Position numbers and translations under genes: made by a program. Under the pieces are notes generated by a model that ran no database searches, was not told the origin of the DNA, and worked only from the letters and a program-made list of their open reading frames with translations. Shown piece after piece: positions 56,980 through 64,000 of a DNA stretch of 64,000 bases; within the stretch, counting starts at the first letter, position 1, and each line of letters starts with the position of its first letter. Source of the stretch: Methylobacterium sp. J-088. GTDB taxonomy: Bacteria > Pseudomonadota > Alphaproteobacteria > Rhizobiales > Beijerinckiaceae. Location of the stretch: positions 52,829 through 116,828 of the forward strand of contig NZ_JAKSYH010000248.1 of NCBI RefSeq assembly GCF_022829295.1, in the 5' to 3' direction.

Positions 56980-57477
56980 ATGCCGGCCCGCCCTCTCGTC
57001 CTGTTCCCGGATCCGCGCCTTTCGCATCTGGCCGCCCCGGTCGAGGCGTTCGGGCCGGACCTGTCGGCGCTCGTCACCGATGTCTGGGACACGCTCTTGG
57101 ACGTCAGCGCCATCGGCCTCACCGCCCCGCATATCGGTGTGCCCGCACGGGTCGTGGTGATCCGGATGTCTCCGGAGGCGGAGCGGCGCGTCTACGTGAA
57201 CCCGGTTGTGCTCTGGGCCTCACCCGAGACGGCGACCCATGAGGAGGGCAGCGTCAGCATGCCGGGGGTGCGGGAACGGATTACCCGGCCGGCCCACATC
57301 CGGTTCGGCTATAGCGACCTCGAGGGCGCTGAGCATGAGCAGACCGCGGAAGGTTTCGAGGCCGCGGCCATTCAGCACGAGATCGATCAACTCGACGGTG
57401 TCTTCTGGATCGACCGCCTGTCCCGCCTGAAGCGCGAGCGTCTGCTCAAGCGATTCGGGAAGACGAAATCAGATTAA
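56980..57477 (+). CDS. peptide deformylase-like protein with altered metal ligands
   Basis: 165 residues from the ATG at 56980. The fold is that of peptide deformylase (DPRLSHLAAPVEAFGPDL, then VYVNPVV, then IQHEIDQLDG). However, the three defining motifs are changed: GLAAPQ is GLTAPH (Gln to His51), EGCLS is EGSVS (metal-ligand Cys to Ser91), and HEIDHL is HEIDQL (metal His to Gln137). Only His133 and Glu134 of the active site remain. It is therefore unlikely to be a normal Fe/Zn deformylase of nascent chains and may bind another substrate or act non-catalytically. Such PDF-like proteins are known in some genomes beside a true def gene. Confidence 0.82.
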   Translation: MPARPLVLFPDPRLSHLAAPVEAFGPDLSALVTDVWDTLLDVSAIGLTAPHIGVPARVVVIRMSPEAERRVYVNPVVLWASPETATHEEGSVSMPGVRERITRPAHIRFGYSDLEGAEHEQTAEGFEAAAIQHEIDQLDGVFWIDRLSRLKRERLLKRFGKTKSD

Positions 57478-57486
57478 AACGTTCTT

Positions 57487-57511
57487 CGCCGAAGGGGACA
57501 CATCTTCGGCG
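57487..57511. terminator. hairpin between convergent genes
   Basis: CGCCGAAG pairs with CTTCGGCG (57487-57494, 57504-57511), 8 bp perfect, nine-base loop. It follows the deformylase-like stop by 10 bases. No U-tract on the plus side; weak TTTT on the minus side. Confidence 0.35.
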
Positions 57512-57553
57512 CAAGGAGCGCAGCACAGCATACAGGAGATCTGGCCGATGCCC

Positions 57554-57790
57554 TCAGCGCAGGGCCAGCATCTGGACCGCGTGGGCGGCGACATCCTGCA
57601 CCACCGGCATGTCGTAGGCGTAGATGCGTCCGGCCAGGATCACCAGGGCGAGCGTCCAGAACACGGCACCGCCGACACGCCGGGCGGTCCGGTCGCCCGC
57701 AACCTCCGGGCAGGCGCGAGCGACGCCGTCCGCGACGGGTTCGCCGAACGGATCGAAGGTTGTGGGCTGGATTTCGGACTGCGTGCGCAT
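57554..57790 (-). CDS. small single-pass membrane protein
   Basis: 78 residues from the ATG at 57790. A 40-residue soluble N-terminus (DPFGEPVADGVARAC) is followed by one membrane helix (AVFWTLALVILAGRIYAY, about 43-60) and a short helical tail. No recognised family. Plausible real gene because hydrophobicity is well organised. Confidence 0.5.
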   Translation of the reverse strand: MRTQSEIQPTTFDPFGEPVADGVARACPEVAGDRTARRVGGAVFWTLALVILAGRIYAYDMPVVQDVAAHAVQMLALR

Positions 57791-57966
57791 ATTGGGAATG
57801 TTGCCTCGGACCCACCCAACGGCAATGGAGGCGTCTTTCGAATTTCCCGACCCGTGGAGACTCTTGTTCTCTCCTCGGAAGCTGACGCAAACACCTTCTT
57901 CTCATGCAGTGGCCTGAGGCCCGGAAACGCACGAATCGTCTTGCCGGCGACCGCCGCGCCCGGCCT

Positions 57967-59364
57967 TCAGGTCCGACCCGAACCGTGCAGCCGCACGGAG
58001 CGGCCGATGCGTGCCCCGGCCTCGTCGGCTCGGGTCCGGCAATCCGCGATCGTGGCCCGGGCCGTATCGATGGCGACCGAGGCCGCCGACAGGACCGGCG
58101 GGCCGGGCTCCCGCTCCCGGGTGTAGCGGACCACATCCATGGCGAGTGCATCGACCTCGACGGTGAGCGCCTCGATCGCCTCTGGATCACGCAAGGCTCG
58201 GGCCTGCCCGGCGATCTCCAGGAGCCGGTCGATGATCGCGTCGATCCGCTCGCCGCGCAGGCTTGCCAGCCGCCGCCGGATCCAGGCCAGCATCGAGACG
58301 AGGCCGCCCGCCAGCGCGCCGAGCAGGTAGAGCGTGTCACCGTAGCGCTCGATGAAGCCGTGCTGGTCGCGCTCGTAATAGTCGATGGCGCCGGGATGGA
58401 TCGGGATGCGCGCGCTCGTCGCCGCTACCGTGGTGTCGTAGGCCGGGGCCTGGACGTACTCGGCGGCGTCCGTCACCTGGGTGGCGGCGGTGCGTTTCTC
58501 GAAGAGCTGCCGGGTCACATCGGCCACCACCACGCGGCTCAGGGAGGCTCGGGCCATCAGCCGGTAAGAGGCGCCCACGGTCTTCACGTCGTCGACCGGC
58601 AGCTTCGGCCGGCCGCCGAACAGGCCCCCCGGAATGGTCACCGCCTGAAGCCGTGGGAAGCGCTCGATCACGGCGTCGTCGTCCTCCACGGTGACGAACG
58701 CCACCTTGCCGCCGCGGGCGAACCCTTGCACGGCGCCCACCAGGGCGAGCGCCTTGGGCGCCGAGGGGGCGATGATGCTGACGAAAGCGTCGATCCGCTT
58801 CTCGCGAAAGGCGCCCGCCACCGCCTCCTGATCGACCGGGACCAGCAGGACGGAGGAATCCCGCGCGGGGCCGGCCGCCTCCTCCAGGGTGAGCCCGTAA
58901 TAACCGAGGATGTTCCGCAGCAGCCCCAGGTCGGCGTCACGGTGGGCCGCGATACCGAGCCGCTTGCCGGCGAGCTTCGGGAAACTCGGGATCCCGGCTT
59001 GTTCCGGCGAGGCGATGATCATCGCCTGGTCACGCAGGATCGCCAGGGTCAACCCATTGGTCGGCAGGAGCACGTCGGGGCGGACCACCGCGAGGTCGGC
59101 GCGCCCATCCTGCAGGGCGGCGGCGCTCTCGCGCACGTCGTCGAAGGACAGGATCTTCAGCCGAACGTTTTCGTGCGCGGCGTCGAGCGCGTCGGCATAG
59201 GCCTTGATCAGCTCCGGCTCGGTGCCGTCCCGGGGGGCGACCGCGATGGTGAGCACCGTCGCCTGGAGCAGGTACCACGCCGCCGCCCCGCCCACGCTGA
59301 GCAGGACGGCCCCCGCCAGGAGCAGGACCTCACGGCGCAGCAGCCAGGCGGGGAAGGCCCACAT
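57967..59364 (-). CDS. TAXI-family TRAP-type solute-binding protein, membrane-tethered
   Basis: 465 residues from the ATG at 59364. An N-terminal membrane segment (EVLLLAGAVLLSVGGAAAWYLL), a periplasmic NMT1/TAXI binding domain (LTIAVAPRDGTEPELIKAYA ... GRADLAVVRPDVLLP ... KRLGIAAHRDADL), a second membrane helix at about 345-365, and a cytoplasmic helical tail. No TRAP permease (DctQ/DctM) gene is present nearby. It could be a sensor-like or tethered binding protein. Same strand as the YdcZ-type gene upstream (9-base gap). Confidence 0.82.
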   Translation of the reverse strand: MWAFPAWLLRREVLLLAGAVLLSVGGAAAWYLLQATVLTIAVAPRDGTEPELIKAYADALDAAHENVRLKILSFDDVRESAAALQDGRADLAVVRPDVLLPTNGLTLAILRDQAMIIASPEQAGIPSFPKLAGKRLGIAAHRDADLGLLRNILGYYGLTLEEAAGPARDSSVLLVPVDQEAVAGAFREKRIDAFVSIIAPSAPKALALVGAVQGFARGGKVAFVTVEDDDAVIERFPRLQAVTIPGGLFGGRPKLPVDDVKTVGASYRLMARASLSRVVVADVTRQLFEKRTAATQVTDAAEYVQAPAYDTTVAATSARIPIHPGAIDYYERDQHGFIERYGDTLYLLGALAGGLVSMLAWIRRRLASLRGERIDAIIDRLLEIAGQARALRDPEAIEALTVEVDALAMDVVRYTREREPGPPVLSAASVAIDTARATIADCRTRADEAGARIGRSVRLHGSGRT

Positions 59365-59373
59365 TCCGGCCGC

Positions 59374-60294
59374 TCAGAACAGGGAGATCAGCACGATGCC
59401 GGCGACCATCACGGCGGCGCCAATCAGGCGCGGCCGGCCGGCCTTGACCTGCTTCATGCCGAACCAGCCGAAATGGTCGAGCGCCACCGAGGTGAGCAGG
59501 TTGGCGGTGATCAAGAGGCCATTGAAGGCGCCGGCCCCGACCTTGTCGACGAACAGCAGCCCGGCGAACACCGCCACCGCCCCGGTGATGCCGGCGAGCG
59601 GCATCCACCAGCGGACCCCCGCAACATCCTCCCGGCTCGGCAGCGGCGACGGACGCAGCAGGAAGATCAGCGCGAACACGAACACGACCGGGATGAACGA
59701 GACCGTCGCGGCAAGCCAGGGATTCTCCAGGGCACCCCGGAGCTGCGCGTTCCAGACCACGCCGATCGCCATCAGGGCACCGGCCACGATGATGAACGGG
59801 TAGAGCAGCTTGCCGCCGACCCCCGACTCGCCGCCCTCGCTCTTGCCGCCGGACTTCGCGATGAAGGTGACGCCCACCGCCATCAGCAGGCCGCCGAGCC
59901 AGGGCAGCGGCTTGAAGCCCGAGGCCTGCAGGCCGAACAACCCGAACGCGTCCATCGCCAGTGAGGTGAGGATATTGGCGGTGAGCGTCAGGCCGTTGAA
60001 CGGCCCGGCGCCGACCTTGTCGATGAAGGCGAGCCCGCCGAACACCGCCACCGCGCCGGCCACGCCCCCGAGCGGGGCGTACCAGGGCATCTTGCTCAAG
60101 CTGTCGAGGCTCGGCAGCGGCGTCGGCATCGTGAAGAACAGGGTCGCGAAGACGAACACGATCGGCAGGAACGACACCGTCGCGGCCAACCACGGGTTGA
60201 CGAGCCTGCCCCGCAGCTGCGCGTTCATGGCATTGCCGAGCGCCTGCAGCGCGCCGGCCAACAAGATGAAGGGATAGAGGAGGGCAGCCGTCAC
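59374..60294 (-). CDS. DMT-family transporter, duplicated YdcZ (DUF606) type
   Basis: 306 residues from a GTG at 60294. Two halves of five helices each begin with the same block (LLYPFILLAGALQALGNAMNAQLRG and LLYPFIIVAGALMAIGV, shown in part) and share NPWLAATVSFIPVVFVFA, GAVAVFGGLAFIDKVGAG and FNGLTLTANILTS. So it is an internal duplication of the DUF606 unit, which normally is a 150-residue protein. Substrate unknown. Followed by the TAXI-type gene with nine bases between, likely co-transcribed with it. Confidence 0.88.
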   Translation of the reverse strand: MTAALLYPFILLAGALQALGNAMNAQLRGRLVNPWLAATVSFLPIVFVFATLFFTMPTPLPSLDSLSKMPWYAPLGGVAGAVAVFGGLAFIDKVGAGPFNGLTLTANILTSLAMDAFGLFGLQASGFKPLPWLGGLLMAVGVTFIAKSGGKSEGGESGVGGKLLYPFIIVAGALMAIGVVWNAQLRGALENPWLAATVSFIPVVFVFALIFLLRPSPLPSREDVAGVRWWMPLAGITGAVAVFAGLLFVDKVGAGAFNGLLITANLLTSVALDHFGWFGMKQVKAGRPRLIGAAVMVAGIVLISLF

Positions 60295-60324
60295 GCGCGG
60301 ACCTTGGGGTTCTCGGGGTGAAAA

Positions 60325-61593
60325 TCAGACGAGCAGCAGACCGGCGAGCGCCAGCAGGAGGGCGGAGGGCATCACCAGCAGGCCGAGCTTCAGAAAGGTC
60401 CAGGCGCCGACATCCTGGCCCTCGCGGCGGATGGCGGTGAGCCAGAGGATCGTCGCCAGGGACCCCGTCACCGAGAGGTTCGGGCCCAGATCAACGCCGA
60501 TCAGGATGGCGCCCGCGACCTTCTCGGGCACCTGGGCCGTGTGGACGGCGGCCCCCGCGATCAGGCCAGCCGGCAGGTTGTTGACGAGGTTGCACAGCAC
60601 CGCGATCAGACCGCCTGCCCCCCAGGCGGTGGCTTCCGGGGCGGCGTGGGCGTAGCCCTTGAGCAGATCCGCCAGCATGGCGAGGACGCCGGTCTTTTCC
60701 AGGGCCTCCACCAGCACGAACAGGCCGGCCACCAGCGGCAGCACGCTCCACGACACATCCTTGGCGACCTCCACGAGGCCGCCGCGCTTGAGCAGCAGCA
60801 CGACCACGGTGGTGGCTAAGCCCGCCACGAAGGTCGGCAGGCCGAGATCGAGGCCGAGAGCCGAGGCGCCGATCAGCACGCCGCCGGTCGCCACGATGCC
60901 GAGACCGGCCACAAGGCCGGTGCGGGAGAGCGGCTGCGCTTCGACGTCGGTGGCGACGGTCTGGCCGCGCAGGGACTTGGCCTGGGTCAGGCGCAAAACC
61001 GCGTAGGTTGTCACGATGGCCAGCACCGAGGGCAGCGCGAACAGGCCGAGCCAGCGCACCAGCGGCGGCATGTGGTCGGCGAAAACCACGAGGTTGGCTG
61101 GGTTCGAGATCGGCAGCACGAAGCTCGCCGCGTTGGCGATGAAGGCGCAGACGAACAGGTATGGGAGCGGGTTCTCGACCTTGGCGGCCTTGGTGGCCGC
61201 GTAGACGGCCGGCGTCAGCACCACCGCGCAGGCGTCGTTCGACAGGAACACCGTGACGACCGTGCCGACGAGATAAACCAGAGTGAACAGCCGGGTGGCC
61301 GAGCCCTTGGCGGCGCGCACCGCGATCGAGGCCAGCCAGTCGAACAGGCCCTCCTTCCGAGCGACCTCCGACATCAGCATCATGCCGACGAGGAACAGGT
61401 AGACGTCCGTCCCCTTAAGCACGCCCTCCCAGGCGGTGGCGGGGGCGAGCAGCCCCAGGGCGACCAGGGCGCCTGCGCCCAGCACAGCCCAGATCGCCTC
61501 CGGCCATGAGAACGGCCGCAGGATGACGCCAAGGGTCGCGAGGGCCGCGATCGCCCAGGTCGTGATGTTGGGGGTCAGCGTCAGCGCGCCCAT
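60325..61593 (-). CDS. ArsB/NhaD-type ion permease (arsenite transporter family)
   Basis: 422 residues, about 11-12 helices. Features of the ArsB/CitM/NhaD superfamily: DVYLFLVGMMLMSEVARKEGLFDWLA, FLSNDACAVVLTPAVYA, ANAASFVLPISNPANLVVF (the repeated hairpin motif), LVAGLFVLVEALEKTG, LVNNLPAGLIAGAA and GVDLGPNLSVTGSLATIL. The NDACA and NNLPAG re-entrant loops are the usual ion sites. Arsenite/antimonite export is the common annotation, but no arsC or arsR is nearby, so the ion remains open. Confidence 0.85.
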   Translation of the reverse strand: MGALTLTPNITTWAIAALATLGVILRPFSWPEAIWAVLGAGALVALGLLAPATAWEGVLKGTDVYLFLVGMMLMSEVARKEGLFDWLASIAVRAAKGSATRLFTLVYLVGTVVTVFLSNDACAVVLTPAVYAATKAAKVENPLPYLFVCAFIANAASFVLPISNPANLVVFADHMPPLVRWLGLFALPSVLAIVTTYAVLRLTQAKSLRGQTVATDVEAQPLSRTGLVAGLGIVATGGVLIGASALGLDLGLPTFVAGLATTVVVLLLKRGGLVEVAKDVSWSVLPLVAGLFVLVEALEKTGVLAMLADLLKGYAHAAPEATAWGAGGLIAVLCNLVNNLPAGLIAGAAVHTAQVPEKVAGAILIGVDLGPNLSVTGSLATILWLTAIRREGQDVGAWTFLKLGLLVMPSALLLALAGLLLV

Positions 61594-61660
61594 CGGTTCC
61601 GGTAGTCCTGTATCGGGTGAGTCGGGAAAGGGATGTGTGCCGCGTTTCGGTACAGGCCGG

Positions 61661-62902
61661 CTACCAGCCCCGCCCGTTGCGGTTGGGACCGAGCTGGTCG
61701 CCCCGGATGCCCTTCTCGGGCCAGAACGGCGTGCGGAACGCGTCGCTGCCGGGTCGGTCCGGTGCCAGCGGCGGCACGAAGCAGCGCGAGACGGGTTCGA
61801 TCGAATCGGTGTCGGTGTTCGGCGCCAGGGTGCATGGATTCAGGGTCCCGTCCGTCACCGCGACGGACAGGCGGCGCGACCCGACCGGCCACGGGACCCG
61901 CACCTCGACGATGCGCGGGCTGGCCGGACTCATCGGATATGCCGGACCGTCATCGACCCGCGCCCAGCAGCACCAAGCCGCCTGCGGCGCGTTCGACAGC
62001 ACGAGGGCCCGCACCGTGATCGTCGCGTCGGGACCGAGCGCCGCGGTGGCGAGGCGCCGATCGGCGGGGCTCGTGATCATCGTGACGGGGAGTGCCTGGT
62101 CGAGGGGCTTGAAGCGCCAGTTCGTCTCGGCGCCATCGATCGCCGCCACCGCGTAGCCCACCGAGCCGTCCTCGTTCTGACCGACCGAGCGGGCCGAGGC
62201 GTAGAGCGTGCGCCCGTCATGGGCGAGCTCATTGTAATGGGTGTGGCCCATCTCGACGAGGCGGACGTTGTGGCCGCGGATCAGGCCGGCCAGCGCCGCC
62301 TTCTCGCCCGGCGCGTTGAGGTCGTCCGGATAGGTGTGGGTGAAGACAGCGCAGGACAGGCCCTTCTGGCCGGCCTGATCGAGTTCGTTCCGGAGCCAAG
62401 CGAGCTGGCACGGACCGAGCCGGAAATCGAGCCCGACCCCCTTCTGGCCGTAGCCGGCGCTGATCATGTCGAGGAACAGGCAGCGCACGCCGGCAATCGT
62501 TTCGGCGAAGTAGTACTGCCTGACGGGGTCGGGCTGCCCGAACTTGGACAAGTGATGGTCTTGCGCGTGGTGATCACCGCCCCGCGCGCTGCCCGCCACC
62601 TGCGCGAACAGGGCGTCGAAATCCGTCATCGTACCGTACTGGCGGTCGTGATCCCCGGCGATCAGGCGGACCGGCAGGCGCGGATGGGCCGCCAGGGCGT
62701 TGATCAGGATCGCGTACTGCGCCGCAAGCCCGTCCTCGGCGAGGTCGCCCGGCAGGTAGGCGAAGTCGAGGAGGCCGCACCCGTGGAGGCCGTCGATCTC
62801 GGCGAGGATCGCCCGCAGGTCGTCGGCGTTCCGGTCGCCCCCGCCCTGCAGGTGGAGGTCGCCGATATGCGCGAAGGCGAACACGTCGTGCGTCTCACGC
62901 AT
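61661..62902 (-). CDS. calcineurin-like metallophosphoesterase
   Basis: 413 residues from the ATG at 62902. Metallophosphoesterase motifs: HIGDLHL (2 ligands), YLPGDLAEDG (bridging Asp), AGDHD (Asn of the GNHD motif replaced by Asp), TYPDDLN and MGHTHYNEL. The C-terminal third is a beta-rich region of unknown role. No signal peptide; no phosphodiesterase partner. Substrate unknown; GDHD instead of GNHD is a visible deviation. Confidence 0.82.
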   Translation of the reverse strand: MRETHDVFAFAHIGDLHLQGGGDRNADDLRAILAEIDGLHGCGLLDFAYLPGDLAEDGLAAQYAILINALAAHPRLPVRLIAGDHDRQYGTMTDFDALFAQVAGSARGGDHHAQDHHLSKFGQPDPVRQYYFAETIAGVRCLFLDMISAGYGQKGVGLDFRLGPCQLAWLRNELDQAGQKGLSCAVFTHTYPDDLNAPGEKAALAGLIRGHNVRLVEMGHTHYNELAHDGRTLYASARSVGQNEDGSVGYAVAAIDGAETNWRFKPLDQALPVTMITSPADRRLATAALGPDATITVRALVLSNAPQAAWCCWARVDDGPAYPMSPASPRIVEVRVPWPVGSRRLSVAVTDGTLNPCTLAPNTDTDSIEPVSRCFVPPLAPDRPGSDAFRTPFWPEKGIRGDQLGPNRNGRGW

Positions 62903-63228
62903 GAGGCGCTCGCCCGGTCGCTCTGCCTGTCCCGCCCACCATCGTGCCCTCCGGACGGGTCCTGCGAGGGGGCCGTCAGTGTTGCGAACGGCCCGACGCC
63001 CCGGACGCGGTCAAGTTCCGCCAGCAGGCCGCAGGCCGGGACGGGTGGAACCTAACTTTTCGTGATCGACGGCGGGGTGCCGAACAGTTCCGAGAAAGTG
63101 TCGTGAAATCGGACGGTCTGTGTCTGCTTGATGGACACATGCGCACGCCTTGCGACGATTGTGGCCGACCGGTCGAACGCTTCCCCAAGTCGCTCCCCGA
63201 GGCGATGAACAGCCGCCCACGGAGCGTT
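62903..63228. other. intergenic region, nothing recognised
   Basis: About 325 bases between the metallophosphoesterase start and the AraC fragment end. No convincing gene or RNA; short frames there are Arg/Ser-rich. Confidence 0.35.
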
Positions 63229-63859
63229 TCAAAGGCTCTCGATCCAGTGGCGCAGCACCGCCCGGGGAGTCTGGTGCGGTCCGGTTTCCAGGCAGCGCCG
63301 TGCGGAGCTGGGCACGGAGCCGAACCGGCGCTTGAACGCCCGCCGGAACGTCCGCTCGTCGTCGAAACCGACCGCGTAGGCGACCTGCCCGATGCGGGCG
63401 GGCCTCGACCCGTCCTCGCGTGCGAGCATCCGCATCGCGGCCATCAGGCGGCGGTCGCGGATATACGCGACGATGCTGTCCGGGGCGAAGAGCCGGTACA
63501 GCGTCGAGCGCAACAGGCCCAGCCGCGTCGCGATCAGCGCCGGCGTGAGCTGCGAATTGCCGAGTTCCGCCTCCACGAGGCGGCGGACCCGGATCCGGAC
63601 ATCCGGATTCCGGGACGTGCGGCCCTCCCCCCGCCCCTGCAGCCAGCTCGCGCAGAGCTGGATGACCGCCGCCGAGGCCGCCTGGGCTTCGCGCCGGTCG
63701 AAGAGGTCGCCGCAGGCGGCGACGTTCGCCACGAAGGTGTGAACGAGGCGCCCGAACGGGTCGCCGTCATGGTCGAGGGGGGCAGCCGTGCAGGGCGTCC
63801 GGCTGGCAGCTTTGCTGCTCCAGCAGGAAACGGGGGATCAGGACGTTGGTGGCATCCAC
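63229..63859 (-). pseudogene. AraC-family regulator, N-terminally truncated and frameshifted
   Basis: The C-terminal two thirds (63229-63780) encodes an AraC-type DNA-binding domain: two helix-turn-helices visible in TPALIATRLGLLRSTLYRLF and RIGQVAYAVGFDDERTFRRAFKRRFGSVPS. Going upstream, the same protein continues in another frame as VDATNVLIPRFLLEQQ then ALHGC, a pattern known from the linker of AraC_binding_2 proteins. The frames join at a run of six G on the plus strand (63777-63782); removing one G restores a single reading frame back to a GTG at 63859. The usual sensor domain before this is missing, so the gene is truncated as well. Confidence 0.6.
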
Positions 63860-63860
63860 C

Positions 63861-64000
63861 CTACGCGGACGGTCGGATCGACCGGACCGCGGCTTTGGGC
63901 GCCGGCGTCTCGCGGGCGAGCGGCCTGGCCTCGGGCTGGGACGCCGGGGGGTCGGGCTTTGCCGGCACCGCGCTGGGCCTGGGCCTGCCGGTGGAGTGCG
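63861..64000. other. window-edge region, two open frames, no assignment
   Basis: On the minus strand a Pro/Ala-rich frame enters from the edge and stops at 63861-63863 (ends ...KAAVRSIRPSA), one base before the AraC GTG. On the plus strand a frame from ATG 63769 also stays open to the edge (Gly/Ala-rich, ...ASGWDAGGSGFAGTALG). Both have GC-rich third positions, so I cannot decide which is coding. Confidence 0.3.

Overview
The window is high-GC DNA from a free-living alphaproteobacterium, most likely Methylobacterium or a close relative. This is inferred from gene content: a MucR-family regulator, two TTAA-N7-TTAA CtrA-type boxes, an MHYT-GGDEF-EAL protein, a PaoABC-like molybdenum hydroxylase, many family-5 (dipeptide-type) ABC parts, and a likely alpha-r8/MmgR-type small RNA. 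No rRNA, tRNA, CRISPR array, prophage or intact insertion sequence was seen. Most genes are chromosomal housekeeping or accessory type. A few AT-rich pockets (about 5.2-7.2 kb, 18.7-18.85 kb, 30.7-30.95 kb) stand out from the background.

Layout. 1-5 kb: the N-terminal half of an Mfd-like transcription-repair coupling factor, divergent from a GAF-PAS hybrid histidine kinase. 5.2-7.2 kb: an AT-rich convergent pair, a SAM methyltransferase and a VirK/YbjX (DUF535) protein. 7.8 kb: a candidate MmgR-type sRNA with a strong intrinsic terminator. 7.9-9.8 kb: a DUF2891 protein and a CDP-diacylglycerol pyrophosphatase. 9.8-17.6 kb: a LysR regulator divergent from a complete peptide importer operon (binding protein, two permeases, M20 peptidase, double ATPase). 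17.8-18.7 kb: a small hypothetical gene and a MucR regulator that lacks the zinc-finger cysteine. 19.1-20.9 kb: a nitrate/sulfonate-type ABC permease and ATPase with no binding protein. 21.0-30.4 kb: a second complete peptide-type importer on the minus strand with a co-encoded deacetylase-type amidohydrolase, plus a divergent double-ATPase gene.

30.9-36.3 kb: a methyltransferase with a zinc-ribbon head, a truncated oxidoreductase remnant, an NtaA/SnaA-type flavin monooxygenase and a stand-alone molybdopterin oxidoreductase. 36.4-40.6 kb: a minus-strand operon of three uncharacterised coiled-coil proteins and a single-domain response regulator. It diverges from a membrane-anchored hypothetical protein, and the shared intergenic region carries two CtrA-type boxes. 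This is the best candidate for an undescribed, possibly cell-cycle-controlled system. 40.8-43.0 kb: small hypotheticals, another receiver protein and an extreme His-rich exported protein. 43.4-47.1 kb: paoABC-like aldehyde/xanthine dehydrogenase genes. 47.4-52.6 kb: a small four-cysteine protein, a c-di-GMP enzyme, Nudix and CYTH proteins, and two hypotheticals. 53.0-57.8 kb: an orphan peptide-binding protein, a second molybdopterin oxidoreductase, and a deformylase-like protein with altered metal ligands. 58.0-64.0 kb: a membrane-tethered TAXI-type binding protein, a duplicated YdcZ-type DMT transporter, an ArsB/NhaD-type permease, a metallophosphoesterase and a truncated, frameshifted AraC regulator.

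Functionally, the window is rich in import and hydrolysis of peptides or acylated amino acids, and in molybdenum-dependent oxidations. Signalling genes (histidine kinase, receivers, c-di-GMP) are scattered between them. Several intergenic regions downstream of operon genes carry GC-rich inverted repeats that look like one dispersed REP/REPIN-type family.
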